Shown piece after piece: positions 25,728 to 35,475 of a stretch of DNA of 64,000 nt. The notes beneath the pieces were generated by a model. It had not been told where the DNA came from and made no database searches. It saw only the letters and a list, made by a program, of their open reading frames with translations. The DNA comes from JAUZOB01 sp963692465 (GTDB taxonomy: Bacteria > Bacteroidota > Bacteroidia > Bacteroidales > Prolixibacteraceae), in NCBI GenBank assembly GCA_963692465.1, contig OY829943.1:186001-250000 (forward strand), given 5' to 3'. A program made the translations under genes and the position numbers. The stretch's first letter is position 1; each line of letters begins with the position of its first letter.

Positions 25728-27494
25728 CTAATATCCTGGATTCTGTCCGTTTACCCAACCGTCCGAGCCTCCATTTTGTCCTCTCATCTTCTCGTTCTGG
25801 TCAATTGCATACTGAGGAACAGGCCACCAGTAACTTCGATGAGTAAATATCATATTCCGGTGTATATCAAACACATTGTAGGTCCAAGTTCCATTTACCT
25901 TTTCTATTTTTGTTCCATATCGTGGACTGTTCAGGTATTTTTCAGCAAGTCCCCACCGGCGTAAATCGAAATAACGTTTATTCTCCATTGAGAATTCGAC
26001 TCGCCTCTCCCGGATAATTATATTTCGCAGTTCATCCTGTGAAAAATCACTTTTCCCGTATGTATTCTGAAGAGTAGGAAGCTGACTTCGCTGTCTGATT
26101 TTATTAACCGCATCAATAGCAGATATCCCTGCATCGGGATGAATAGCCGATGGGCCGGCCGATTCATTTTGTGCCTCAGCAAAGTTTAGTAATACCTCCG
26201 CATAGCGATAATACACATAATTGTAATTGCTCGCACTCCAATTAGATCCTTCAACACTTTCATCAATTGTCTTTCTAAAATGATATCCGGTCTGAGTGCC
26301 ATCTGCATTACCAAAATCAATCTGATTCTTGGATCCTACTCCGATTCTTATTTTGATGGTATCACCCTGCCAGACTGCGCCATCGTAAATAATGTCGTCG
26401 TAGAATCTCTTTTCCCGTCCGAAATAGGGGTTCTGAGGATTGTAGCCTGATTTTGGATCTGCTATAGGTAATCCGTTCGCCATTGCATAATCATCGACCA
26501 ATGATTGAAGAGGACACCATCCTCCCCATGTTTCAGCTTTCCCTTTAACCCAAACAGGTCCTCCATATGTACAAGTAGGGTTGCCTAAACCCGAAAAAGG
26601 TACCGTTTCCCGATCAAAAATAATTTCACAATTATATTTATTACCTCCCGTGAAAATATTTCTTAAATCAGAAAACAAATCATAAGGATGACCACCACCG
26701 TATTCTTTAATAAATTTAGCATTGGTATCAGCCGCCTTCTTCCATTTAGACTGATCGTTCGTGGTATTCGGAATCGGACTGGCAGCAAACAAATCGACCC
26801 AGCCTTTTATTGCTAAAGCCGCACCTTTGGTGGCCCTTCCTGCATTTGCATCCGAATGGTTATACTTAATAGGCAGACCATTATCTTCGCTGACAATCGT
26901 ATCCATTTCAGCCGAGATAAAGTTAGCCGTTTGTGCAATGGTCGATCTGGGATAGAGTATTTCGTCTTTGCTTTGTTCGTTATTATTCAATGGAACCGTA
27001 ATAAGGGGAACACCTCCATATCCCATGAGTAAAAGATGATAATAAAAAGCACGTAAAAAACGAGCTTCTGCCAGCCGCTGTTTCTTATAATCAGCCGAAA
27101 GAGATTGTGCCTCTTTTACGTGTTTGATAAAAACATTGCATTTTCTGATCTTCCGATAATTGACATCCCAGTTCCAATAATCATACAACATCCAATTGTT
27201 GGAACTTGGCAAGACCGAATTGGACAAGCCATAATTAAATGTAGCCCATGCTGCTTTTCCATTGTTGTTATCCGATAGATTTTCTGCACGATCCGGATCA
27301 TAGCCAACATTCGGCAGACTTCCATAAATATCGTTTAAGAACATGTCCACACTGGCCGGATCAGTCCAGACCGTTGCATCGGTCAGTTGGTCTTTGGGTG
27401 TTACTTCCAAAAAATCGCTACTATTACAGGAAGATAAAGCTAAACTGCTAATTAGAGTCAGAATTCCTATTCCAAGAATATATTTGTTTTTCAT
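25728..27494 (-). CDS. susD: SusD/RagB-family nutrient-binding lipoprotein
   Basis: A 588-aa surface lipoprotein. The signal ends in the lipobox LALSSC (Cys about residue 23), followed by a Ser/Asp-rich tail that favours export to the surface. The SusD fold is indicated by DFLEVTPKDQLTD near the start, RFLRAFYYHLLLMGYGGVPL (TPR-like region) near residue 145, and the C-terminal block VNKIRQRSQLP plus RRVEFSMENKRYFDLRRWG. It captures glycan at the cell surface and acts as the lid of the SusC transporter encoded 14 bp upstream. The glycan is unknown; the GH3 enzyme downstream suggests beta-glucosides. Confidence 0.95.
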   Translation of the reverse strand: MKNKYILGIGILTLISSLALSSCNSSDFLEVTPKDQLTDATVWTDPASVDMFLNDIYGSLPNVGYDPDRAENLSDNNNGKAAWATFNYGLSNSVLPSSNNWMLYDYWNWDVNYRKIRKCNVFIKHVKEAQSLSADYKKQRLAEARFLRAFYYHLLLMGYGGVPLITVPLNNNEQSKDEILYPRSTIAQTANFISAEMDTIVSEDNGLPIKYNHSDANAGRATKGAALAIKGWVDLFAASPIPNTTNDQSKWKKAADTNAKFIKEYGGGHPYDLFSDLRNIFTGGNKYNCEIIFDRETVPFSGLGNPTCTYGGPVWVKGKAETWGGWCPLQSLVDDYAMANGLPIADPKSGYNPQNPYFGREKRFYDDIIYDGAVWQGDTIKIRIGVGSKNQIDFGNADGTQTGYHFRKTIDESVEGSNWSASNYNYVYYRYAEVLLNFAEAQNESAGPSAIHPDAGISAIDAVNKIRQRSQLPTLQNTYGKSDFSQDELRNIIIRERRVEFSMENKRYFDLRRWGLAEKYLNSPRYGTKIEKVNGTWTYNVFDIHRNMIFTHRSYWWPVPQYAIDQNEKMRGQNGGSDGWVNGQNPGY

Positions 27495-27508
27495 ATTGTT
27501 CCTATTTT

Positions 27509-30500
27509 TTAAAAGTTAATATTAGCTCCAATGGTTATGACCCGTTGTTGCATATAATACCTTCCTCCTGCACTGTATTCCGGATCGGCAAAACCGATTT
27601 TACTCCAGGTAAATAAATTCTCTCCGGAGACGAACAAACGACAAGATTGAATACTTGCCTTATTCAAAACAGATTTGGGAATCGAATAACCAACATTCAG
27701 CGTCTTTAATCTCAAATAAGCTCCGCTTCTCAAATAAAAATCTGAAGTTGCACTGTTATTAGCAGACTGAGCAGCAGTTGCTCTTGGATATTTGGCATTC
27801 TGATGATCGGTTGTCCATCGGTTATTATAGTATTCATATCCGGGAGCACTGTTGGAAGCGAAAAAAGGAATTGTTTCATATCCGTTCACATAAACACTGC
27901 AATCAGCAGCTCCCTGAAACAAAGCACTCACATCAAATCCTTTCCAGGCAATGGTTGGAGTAAACCCATAGATCAATTCCGGATAGTCCGGTTTGCCAAT
28001 AGCCACTTCATCATTCGAATCGATTTTTCCATCACGACTAATATCCGCATAAATAATATCTCCCGGATGGACCACTCCAATTTGAGTCACCTTATAGCCA
28101 TCGGCACTATCAATAATTCCATCCCCATTTTTATCCATGGCGGTAGTAAATAATCCAAGCGATTTATAGCCGAATTTTTCATTTAATGCACGTCCGGTTC
28201 TTCTTCGATTCAAATTATTATAAGTCGCATCAGTTTCATAAACCTGATCCAATGCATTCTTTGCATAGGTAAAGTTGACACCCAGTCCGACTCTTATTCC
28301 ATTATCAAATTCATATTTTGAATTTACAGAAAGATCTATTCCCCGATTATGCATTCTCCCGGCATTGATTTGCGAAAGGCCGATTCCGTACTCTGCCGGA
28401 ACTGTTACTGCCGGAGATAAGAGCATTCCACTTCTTTTTTCATGGAAATAATCAGCCTCAATACTTAATAATCCCTTCCAGAAAGAAGACTCAAAACCAA
28501 AGTCCGTTTTACGGGCTACCTCCCAGGTAATATCAGGGTTAGCCTGAGAATTTTCATAAAGTCCCTGTCCGAAGACGCCGTTAAAAGCATAGGCATTGTT
28601 ATAAACAGCGTAGGAATTCATGTACTGTGCAGGACCACCGGCAAGGTTTCCTGATTTTCCCCAGGATCCCCGAATCTTCAAGTTATCAATCCAATCGCAA
28701 TTGTCCTTGATAAAATGTTCTTCCGACATTCGCCACCCGGCAGAAAGAGCTGGAAAGAATCCCCATTTTTTACCCGGAGCAAAATAATAATGTCCGTCAT
28801 AACGACCGGATACCTCCAGTAAGTAACGACTATCATAGCTATAAGCTGCACGGTAAACCAGTCCCAATTGAGTTGCAGATCCTGAAGTACCCCAGTTGTC
28901 GTAGTTGCTTTTATCGGAAGATCCGTCACTCAATTCATCAATATTCAGTACATAATTATTCCGGCTTGCTCCAAAATTATTATTGGTTATTTTACGACTT
29001 TCCACGACAGCTAAGCCTGTAATATCGTGTTTTCCAAAAGTATTGTGGTAATTCAAATAGCCTTGAAAAGTATAATTGTGACTTTCGCTGTAACTCTGCG
29101 ACAAAGAAGTCGAAGAGCCATTCTCCTGCGCTGCATAAGTATAAGGCTTAGTGGCATTGGTTATTGCATAATAAGGGATCGGCGTTGTCCATGTTTTATT
29201 GGTAGTTGTACTCGGATCATAGCTAAATACCCCCTTCACACTTAGTCCCTTGATAAAGGGTAATTTCTGATCTAACGATATTTGTGTAAAAAGAGTATTG
29301 CTCGCATTCCTTACATAACCATTGTAATACATCTCACCCCAAACCGAAGTCCGGTTGTAACCACCCCATAATCCATTGCTAAAAAAAGTACGGGCAGTAG
29401 GAGCCCATTCCAGGGCAGACCACATAATATGCATAGCATCCTGAGGCGGCGATTTGCGAAGTTCATTTCCCTCGTTCAGCTGCACACTTAGCATTGTTGT
29501 CGGAGTTGCCTGAATATCCAAAGCAAGATCAATATTATACTTTTTATAGTTCGAAGTAGAATACATTCCTTCCTGATTCAAGTATCCAAAACTGGTATAA
29601 TACTTTACAGCATCTGTTCCTCCGCTAACCTGAACATTATAGTTCTGCATCGGAGTATTGAGTTTAAAATAATCCCGAAAGATATTATCGTCGGGATACA
29701 TATCAGGATCACTATGATCTTTGAATTTTTGAAGAGCATCGGCAGACCAGACAGGAGTTGTTTGTCCAATGTTTTTAGCTGCCTCATTTTGCAACGAAGC
29801 ATAATCATACGAGTTAATCTTCTTGGGTAAATAAGTAGGTCTTTGCCATCCCATGTACATATTCAGCGAAACAGAAGGAGCTCCGGTATGTCCCCTTTTT
29901 GTTGTAATTAAGATTACCCCATTGGCTCCAGCTACTCCGTAAGGAGCAATAGAAGCCGCATCTTTCAGTACCGTAACCGTCTCTATTGAGTTCAAATCAA
30001 GTTGAGAATAATTTCTTGGAATTCCATCTACGACAACCAGGGCACTGGCATTACCCGTGGTTCCAATTCCCCGTACTTTAATATCGGCTCCGTCATATCC
30101 GGGTTCCCCGCTATTATTGCGAACCAGTACCCCGGATACGTTTCCCCCTAATGCATTGATTATGTTACTAACGGGAGCATCTTTCACCTTATCGCCAGAG
30201 ACCGAACTTAAAGCTCCGGTTACCGTACTTCTTTTTTGCGTTCCATACCCTACTACCACGACTTCATCAATCTTTCTCACCTCGGGAGATAGTTGTACAA
30301 GGAAATTTGTTTTTCCCGAAACCGGAACTTTTTTTGCATAATAGCCTATATACGAGAAGGACAGGATTCCTGTTAAATCAGCAACTTCCAACGAAAACTT
30401 TCCTTTGCTATCTGTGATTGTTCCTTCTCTGGATCCATCCACAACAACACTGACCCCCACTAAAGGCTCGCCGGTCCGGGCATCAACAATGGTCCCCGAT

Positions 30501-30907
30501 ACAGCCTGTTTCTGATTAGCAACGACCGGTTTTTCCGAACCGTTAAAAACAGGAATAATATAAATCTTTCCATTCCTTTCAGAATGTGACAGTGCGGTTC
30601 CTTTCAGTAAGTGATCCAGAACAATTTTCAAATCGGTCTTTTTGACCGAGATATTCACCGATCGGTTTAAATCCACAAAATCTTTACTATAGGCAAAATG
30701 AAGATTAGTTTGTTTTGTTATTTCTTCAATGGCCTCCGACAATCTTGCATTCCGCAGATTCAGCGATACCTTTTGGGAATAAGCAGATGAAGCGATACAA
30801 CTTGCGACGCTGATTAGCATCAAAAATACAGTTAGTTTCATTGGTAACAATAACGTTTTTAGCAAAGGCATAATGCTCCTTTGCAAAATGGAATCATTTT
30901 TTTTCAT
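27509..30907 (-). CDS. susC: SusC/RagA TonB-dependent transporter with STN signalling domain
   Basis: An 1132-aa outer-membrane transporter. Domains in order: hydrophobic signal (about 17-43), an STN secretin/TonB N-terminal domain (about 47-118, LNLRNARLSEAIEEITKQT), a carboxypeptidase-like domain (VSGTIVDARTGEPLVGVSVVV, about 136-215), the TonB box and plug (VVVGYGTQKRSTVTGAL), and a barrel ending with ITIGANINF. The STN domain marks transporters that signal through FecR to an ECF sigma factor, and both are encoded just upstream at 31040-32723. It imports the oligosaccharide held by SusD. Confidence 0.95.
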   Translation of the reverse strand: MKKNDSILQRSIMPLLKTLLLPMKLTVFLMLISVASCIASSAYSQKVSLNLRNARLSEAIEEITKQTNLHFAYSKDFVDLNRSVNISVKKTDLKIVLDHLLKGTALSHSERNGKIYIIPVFNGSEKPVVANQKQAVSGTIVDARTGEPLVGVSVVVDGSREGTITDSKGKFSLEVADLTGILSFSYIGYYAKKVPVSGKTNFLVQLSPEVRKIDEVVVVGYGTQKRSTVTGALSSVSGDKVKDAPVSNIINALGGNVSGVLVRNNSGEPGYDGADIKVRGIGTTGNASALVVVDGIPRNYSQLDLNSIETVTVLKDAASIAPYGVAGANGVILITTKRGHTGAPSVSLNMYMGWQRPTYLPKKINSYDYASLQNEAAKNIGQTTPVWSADALQKFKDHSDPDMYPDDNIFRDYFKLNTPMQNYNVQVSGGTDAVKYYTSFGYLNQEGMYSTSNYKKYNIDLALDIQATPTTMLSVQLNEGNELRKSPPQDAMHIMWSALEWAPTARTFFSNGLWGGYNRTSVWGEMYYNGYVRNASNTLFTQISLDQKLPFIKGLSVKGVFSYDPSTTTNKTWTTPIPYYAITNATKPYTYAAQENGSSTSLSQSYSESHNYTFQGYLNYHNTFGKHDITGLAVVESRKITNNNFGASRNNYVLNIDELSDGSSDKSNYDNWGTSGSATQLGLVYRAAYSYDSRYLLEVSGRYDGHYYFAPGKKWGFFPALSAGWRMSEEHFIKDNCDWIDNLKIRGSWGKSGNLAGGPAQYMNSYAVYNNAYAFNGVFGQGLYENSQANPDITWEVARKTDFGFESSFWKGLLSIEADYFHEKRSGMLLSPAVTVPAEYGIGLSQINAGRMHNRGIDLSVNSKYEFDNGIRVGLGVNFTYAKNALDQVYETDATYNNLNRRRTGRALNEKFGYKSLGLFTTAMDKNGDGIIDSADGYKVTQIGVVHPGDIIYADISRDGKIDSNDEVAIGKPDYPELIYGFTPTIAWKGFDVSALFQGAADCSVYVNGYETIPFFASNSAPGYEYYNNRWTTDHQNAKYPRATAAQSANNSATSDFYLRSGAYLRLKTLNVGYSIPKSVLNKASIQSCRLFVSGENLFTWSKIGFADPEYSAGGRYYMQQRVITIGANINF

Positions 30908-31039
30908 AAATTTGTCTAGTTAGGATTAAACATCACTTGTTATTAATTCTTACTTAGAACCGTGAGATGTGAGGGCATTTCCGGTTCTTTTTAATTTAAT
31001 CGCTTACGGTAAATTCATAGGCATTTATCTATTTAAATT

Positions 31040-32059
31040 TTAGTGTTTCCTTTTACTAACTTCTATCACTCCCTTCTTCATAACACATTGTATGGGAGTT
31101 ATTTCCTTTAATTGAGCAAGTACACTATCAAACGATTCATTATCAAACCGAATAGTATAGGTATACTTCAAAATCTCAGAATTCATAATTTTAAACTTCA
31201 CCTTATAATGTCGCTCCAGAGTTCGGAGTAACTGTGGTAACGAAGTGTCATTAAACACCAGCACATTATTCCACCAGACAGCGCTTTCTCCCGTTTTGAC
31301 CGAATCAATCGAAAGGCTCCGCGTTGCCCTGGCGAAGACGGCTTGTTGTCCCGGTTTTAAAACGTATTCCTGATGATGAATATTGGGGAACAATAAACTA
31401 ATCCGTCCTTTATCAAGGATCGTGGTAACTCTGTTTTCGTCGGTATAGGCCTTTACATTAAAGGACGTTCCCGTTACCTTAACCGTTAAATCTCTGGTAT
31501 GGACTAAAAATGGCTGATCAGGGTTTTTATGAACATAGAAATAGGCTTCCCCGGAAAGGAACACCTGACGAAACCTATCGTTAAATATTGCCGGATATTT
31601 CAATCGTGTATCCGAATTGAGCAGAACACGGGTTCCATCCTGGAAAACAACCTGATACTTCTCTCCGCAGGGTACATATATCTCCTGCCAGGCAATTGTC
31701 TTCTGAGTTTTGGAATGTTCTGTCCAAAACATCACACCTGCCGCAATTAACAACGGGATTACAATGACTGCCGCTACTTTCATCCACGATTTGCGGAAAG
31801 TAGTTAAACGCAATTGTTTTCGCTCATATTTCTGAATCTTCGCTTCAATGTTCCGGTACATCTGCAAAGAAGGAACCGGATGATCAATCAGAAATTCGGC
31901 CTCGGGGTTTGCTTCAGACTGGTCTTTATCAAAACGGGAGGAAACATAATCTTGCCCCTCTGAAGTTGCCAGCCATTTCAATACAATTCTTGCCTCTTCG
32001 GAATTAGCGGTATTTTGCAAGAAATCGTTAATCTGCTGCTCGTCGGGTCTTTTGTTCAT
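31040..32059 (-). CDS. FecR-family anti-sigma factor
   Basis: A 339-aa membrane protein. The cytoplasmic N-terminal part (about 1-85) binds the sigma factor. One membrane segment follows (VAAVIVIPLLIAAGVMFW, about 88-105), then the periplasmic FecR domain (EIYVPCGEKYQVVFQDGTRVLLNSDTRL, LSGEAYFYVH, VTGTSFNVKAY). The C-terminal DUF4974-like domain begins near LPQLLRTLERHYKVKFKI. It would sense the STN domain of the SusC protein encoded 132 bp downstream and control the sigma factor encoded 79 bp upstream. Length and domain order are typical. Confidence 0.93.
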   Translation of the reverse strand: MNKRPDEQQINDFLQNTANSEEARIVLKWLATSEGQDYVSSRFDKDQSEANPEAEFLIDHPVPSLQMYRNIEAKIQKYERKQLRLTTFRKSWMKVAAVIVIPLLIAAGVMFWTEHSKTQKTIAWQEIYVPCGEKYQVVFQDGTRVLLNSDTRLKYPAIFNDRFRQVFLSGEAYFYVHKNPDQPFLVHTRDLTVKVTGTSFNVKAYTDENRVTTILDKGRISLLFPNIHHQEYVLKPGQQAVFARATRSLSIDSVKTGESAVWWNNVLVFNDTSLPQLLRTLERHYKVKFKIMNSEILKYTYTIRFDNESFDSVLAQLKEITPIQCVMKKGVIEVSKRKH

Positions 32060-32138
32060 TTCCTGTTTTTCTTATACTACACCCGAAGCATAAAAAAGTA
32101 TGATATCAAATAAAACTTTTTTTCAATAAATGATGGAA

Positions 32139-32723
32139 TTAATTAAAAAGACAAGAAATCAAGGTAACGACGGTAATCATTCCTTTTCCTACCTTTTCTC
32201 TTAAAATCTTCAATATTTGAGAATACTGAAACTTTACCGTATTTACCGACAAATTAAGCTTTTGTGCAATTTCAGAATTAGACAAACCTTCCTCTATCTT
32301 CAATTTGAATATTAATTTTCGCTGTGGCGAAAGCGTATCAACCACCTTATTAATCAAATCAACCATCTCATGAGAGGCCTCCTCTTCCATCTCCGTTGAA
32401 TCATAGTTCTCCTGATTGATCAGAAGTTCATAATTCTTTTCAATGGCCCGTTGATTATTCCGCAACGTATTTAGTGTGGAATTCTTTAATGAGGTAAAAA
32501 TAAAACTCTTAATATTCAGTTCTTCATTAATCTGATCGCGGTTAATCCATAAATTAACAAATATCTGTTGAACGACATCCTCCGATAAATCCCGACTCTT
32601 AAGGTATCGGTAGGCCAATGCATATAATGATCGGTTATAGCGATCATATAAAGCAGCAAAGGCAAGCTGATTCCCTTTTTTTATCTGTTGTGCCAATACA
32701 TTGTCGGACGTTTGATCCATCAT
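32139..32723 (-). CDS. ECF sigma factor of the PUL
   Basis: A 194-aa sigma-70-type ECF factor. Region 2 is ALYDRYNRSLYALAYRYLKSRDLSEDVVQQIFVNLW, and region 4 is the HTH EEGLSNSEIAQKLNLSVNTVKFQYSQI near the C-terminus. The open frame continues up to 32798 but that part is Phe/Tyr-rich and unlike the family. The start at 32723 (or the adjacent ATG at 32720) is preceded by AAGGAG, one of the few clear Shine-Dalgarno sites here. It should direct transcription of susCD when the FecR protein downstream is signalled. The 11-bp-phased repeats at 32830-32880 lie about 110 bp upstream. Confidence 0.92.
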   Translation of the reverse strand: MMDQTSDNVLAQQIKKGNQLAFAALYDRYNRSLYALAYRYLKSRDLSEDVVQQIFVNLWINRDQINEELNIKSFIFTSLKNSTLNTLRNNQRAIEKNYELLINQENYDSTEMEEEASHEMVDLINKVVDTLSPQRKLIFKLKIEEGLSNSEIAQKLNLSVNTVKFQYSQILKILREKVGKGMITVVTLISCLFN

Positions 32724-32829
32724 TTTGCTCCTTGGATTTGGGTAAAAGTAAAGAAATCCATCATAAATATTTCCATAAAAGAATAGAAATATAATCATAC
32801 TCGCAACAATGCATTCCGATGGGACTAGT

Positions 32830-32880
32830 TTACACTTTACTTACCCTTCGCTTACCCTTCACTTACCCTTTCTTTACCCA
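32830..32880. promoter_or_regulatory. Five TTAC cores at 11-bp spacing upstream of the sigma gene
   Basis: TTAC begins at 32830, 32841, 32852, 32863 and 32874. Units two to four read TTACCCTTC; the first (TTACACTTT) and fifth (TTACCCAAA) are weaker. This is the direct-repeat pitch bound by OmpR-type regulators on one face of the helix. It lies between the leftward sigma gene and the rightward hddA; either could be the target. The rest of the 32724-33159 gap shows no gene. Confidence 0.6.
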
Positions 32881-33159
32881 AATGGTAGTTTAACCCTAAG
32901 TAAAAGGTTCCCTGATTGTAGGTATTATCCGTCACTTTCCTTCAGCAACATCTGAAAATCATGCATTCAAAAAACAGCTCACCCATAAATGATTCGCTAC
33001 CCGCAAGGGCATTCCGGAATAAAAAAGCAGTCTAAAAAAACAAGGTTTATAAAAAATTGCTTATTTTGAAACGGACAATCAGACAGGAGTCAGGCAAAGT
33101 GAAAGAATGTACGTTGGAATGCCTGTTCATGGTATCTGATTAATTTTAAATGATGACGA

Positions 33160-34185
33160 ATGATTATAAGAAGTAAAGCTCCTCTGCGAGTTGGTTTTGC
33201 GGGAGGAGGAACCGATATCTCCCCTTATTGCGATACCTATGGCGGCTACATTCTAAATGCAACAATCAATCTCTACACGCATTGCACGATCGAAACATCG
33301 GATACCAATACGATTGAGCTTTATGCCAGCGACATTCACGAGCATCAAACATTCGATTCTGCACCTGAGCTACCGCTTGACGGGCAACTTTCGCTTTGCA
33401 AAGGAGTCTATAACCGGATTATGAAAGATTACAATCCGGGAAGCCTTTCTTTTAAGATGACGACTTACTCGGATGTTCCCCCGGGAAGCGGGTTGGGTTC
33501 ATCTTCCACCATGGTAGTCTGCATTCTAAAGGCTTTTGTCGAATGGTTGCATCTCCCTCTGGGCGAATATGAACTGGCCCAACTGGCATTCGAAATCGAA
33601 CGGGCCGATTTAAAATTTCCTGGAGGCAAACAGGATCAGTATGCTGCTGCTTTCGGCGGTTTTAATTTCATGGAATTCTATCACGACCGAATCATTGTGA
33701 ATCCGCTAAGAATCAAACGATGGATCATTGATGAATTGGAAGCTTCTATGATTCTTTTCTATACCGGAGCCTCAAGGGTGTCGGACGCAATCATTGCCGA
33801 ACAGATTTCAAATACCTCTAATAATAATTGCAAGACTATTGAAGCCATGCATAAAATAAAAGAGAGTACTTCGGAAATGAAACGGTTCCTTATAAGTGGT
33901 AACATTAAAGAATTTGCCCGTTCGTTAGGCAATGCCTGGGAATACAAAAAGAAGACAGCTCAATCCATCTCAACACCTGAAATTGATCTTTTGTACAAGA
34001 ATGTGATCCAACAAGGGGCTTATGCCGGCAAAGTATCGGGTGCCGGAGGTGGTGGCTTTACGTTCTTCATTGTCGACCCGGCAAAGAAACAAGACATCAT
34101 AAATTTTCTGCAGACACAACCCGGGTCGGTCGTTCATTTTAGTTTTAATGAAGGCGGCTGTCACGGCTGGAAATTATTTGATTAA
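33160..34185 (+). CDS. hddA: D-glycero-D-manno-heptose 7-phosphate kinase
   Basis: A 341-aa GHMP-family kinase. The N-terminal motif SKAPLRVGFAGGGTDISPY is that of heptose and fucose kinases, the ATP loop is DVPPGSGLGSSSTMVV (about residues 105-120), and the C-terminal motif is GKVSGAGGGGFTFFI. It phosphorylates heptose 7-phosphate at C1. The alpha-anomer product is inferred from the neighbouring GDP-type nucleotidyltransferase (HddC route) rather than the ADP-heptose route. First gene of a five-gene run on the plus strand, 22 bp before gmhA. Confidence 0.9.
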   Translation: MIIRSKAPLRVGFAGGGTDISPYCDTYGGYILNATINLYTHCTIETSDTNTIELYASDIHEHQTFDSAPELPLDGQLSLCKGVYNRIMKDYNPGSLSFKMTTYSDVPPGSGLGSSSTMVVCILKAFVEWLHLPLGEYELAQLAFEIERADLKFPGGKQDQYAAAFGGFNFMEFYHDRIIVNPLRIKRWIIDELEASMILFYTGASRVSDAIIAEQISNTSNNNCKTIEAMHKIKESTSEMKRFLISGNIKEFARSLGNAWEYKKKTAQSISTPEIDLLYKNVIQQGAYAGKVSGAGGGGFTFFIVDPAKKQDIINFLQTQPGSVVHFSFNEGGCHGWKLFD

Positions 34186-34207
34186 TCCCATACCCCAATA
34201 CAGGTCT

Positions 34208-34798
34208 ATGATGAAAAAATACATACTAAATGAGATTAGCGAATCAATCAAAATCAACCAACTGTTACTCTCGGATACGAAGCTCACCGACGAAATAGAG
34301 TCTGTTTCAAAAGCAATCATTAAGGCTTTCAAAAACGGAAACAAAATTCTTATTGCCGGAAATGGGGGAAGCGCCTCCGATGCTCAACACTTTGCCGGAG
34401 AATTCGTCGGAAAATTTAATCTGATACGACCCGGACTCCCGGCAATCGAGTTAACATCCAATACTGCCGTTCTTACCGCTATCGGAAATGACTCCGGATA
34501 TGTTCACGTTTTCGAGCGACAAATAGAAGCATTGGGAAATAAAGGGGATTTATTTATTGCCATATCAACATCTGGCAATTCGGAAAATATTCTCTGCGCC
34601 CTTAACGCCTGCAAACAAAAAGGAGTACTATCAATCGGATTAACCGGTGATAATCAAGGCAAAATGCAGAAACTGTGTGACCGATGTCTGATTGCACCGT
34701 CAACAGAAACTCCTCGTATTCAAGAGGTCCATTCTTTACTGATTCACATCATCTGTGGATTGGTTGAAAAAGAAATTTACGCAAATCAACATTCATGA
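34208..34798 (+). CDS. gmhA: Sedoheptulose 7-phosphate isomerase
   Basis: A 196-aa SIS-domain isomerase that converts sedoheptulose 7-phosphate to D-glycero-D-manno-heptose 7-phosphate. Start MMKKYILNEI at 34208 is preferred; the open frame reaches back into hddA to 34148 but adds non-family residues. Key stretches are ILIAGNGGSASDAQHFAGEFVGK (about residues 50-72), ISTSGNSENIL, and the active-site ETPRIQEVHSLLIHIICGLVE near the C-terminus. It ends with a 4-bp overlap into hddC, so the two are translated together. Confidence 0.93.
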   Translation: MMKKYILNEISESIKINQLLLSDTKLTDEIESVSKAIIKAFKNGNKILIAGNGGSASDAQHFAGEFVGKFNLIRPGLPAIELTSNTAVLTAIGNDSGYVHVFERQIEALGNKGDLFIAISTSGNSENILCALNACKQKGVLSIGLTGDNQGKMQKLCDRCLIAPSTETPRIQEVHSLLIHIICGLVEKEIYANQHS

Positions 34799-35475
34799 AA
34801 GCAATTGTTTTAGCCGGAGGTTTTGGCACTCGCTTACAATCGGTTGTTTCAGACCGGCCTAAACCTATGGCATTGATTAACGGGAAGCCTTTTCTTACTT
34901 ATCTGTTTGCATGGCTTCAACAAGGTCCGGTTGAAGAAGTCGTTCTTTCCGTTGGGTATATGGCCAATTCTATTATTGATTATTTCGGGACAAACTATCA
35001 GGGACTAAAGATTACTTATAATATTGAGGACAAACCGCTGGGAACAGGAGGAGCGATTCTTTCGTCTTTAAAATACATACAGGATGACCTGTTTATGGTT
35101 ATCAACGGAGATACATTCTTTCCAATAAATATTCCTCGTTTTTTAGAGCAAAATTCTATTGCTCCCTCCGACATTGCCATGGCACTTAAAGAGCTACCCG
35201 ACATTAGTCGCTATGGTTCCGTAAAGATTGACTCAAACCAGAATATACTCTCTTTTGAGGAAAAGAAAGGCCTCCACTCTACCGGAAATATCAACGGAGG
35301 AGTCTACCTACTCAATAGAAATGTCTTTGAATCAGGGCCATTACCGTCCTCTTTCTCTTTTGAGAAACAAATTCTCGAAAAAAAACAATTTAAGATGAAA
35401 GGATTTATTTTTGACGATCCTTTTATCGACATCGGAATTCCCGAAGATTACCTTAAAGCTCAGACCATATTATGA
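34795..35475 (+). CDS. hddC: Heptose 1-phosphate guanylyltransferase
   Basis: A 226-aa sugar-nucleotide transferase. The nucleotide-binding start KAIVLAGGFGTRLQSVVSDRPKPMA is complete, with the G-x-G-T-R-L core and the catalytic Lys of PKPM; LVINGDTF-like MVINGDTFFPI supplies the metal-binding Asp. It would join GMP to D-glycero-alpha-D-manno-heptose 1-phosphate, giving GDP-heptose as in S-layer glycan synthesis. Choice of GTP over another nucleotide is inferred from the hddA/gmhA/gmhB company. It overlaps both neighbours by 4 bp. Confidence 0.85.
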   Translation: MKAIVLAGGFGTRLQSVVSDRPKPMALINGKPFLTYLFAWLQQGPVEEVVLSVGYMANSIIDYFGTNYQGLKITYNIEDKPLGTGGAILSSLKYIQDDLFMVINGDTFFPINIPRFLEQNSIAPSDIAMALKELPDISRYGSVKIDSNQNILSFEEKKGLHSTGNINGGVYLLNRNVFESGPLPSSFSFEKQILEKKQFKMKGFIFDDPFIDIGIPEDYLKAQTIL

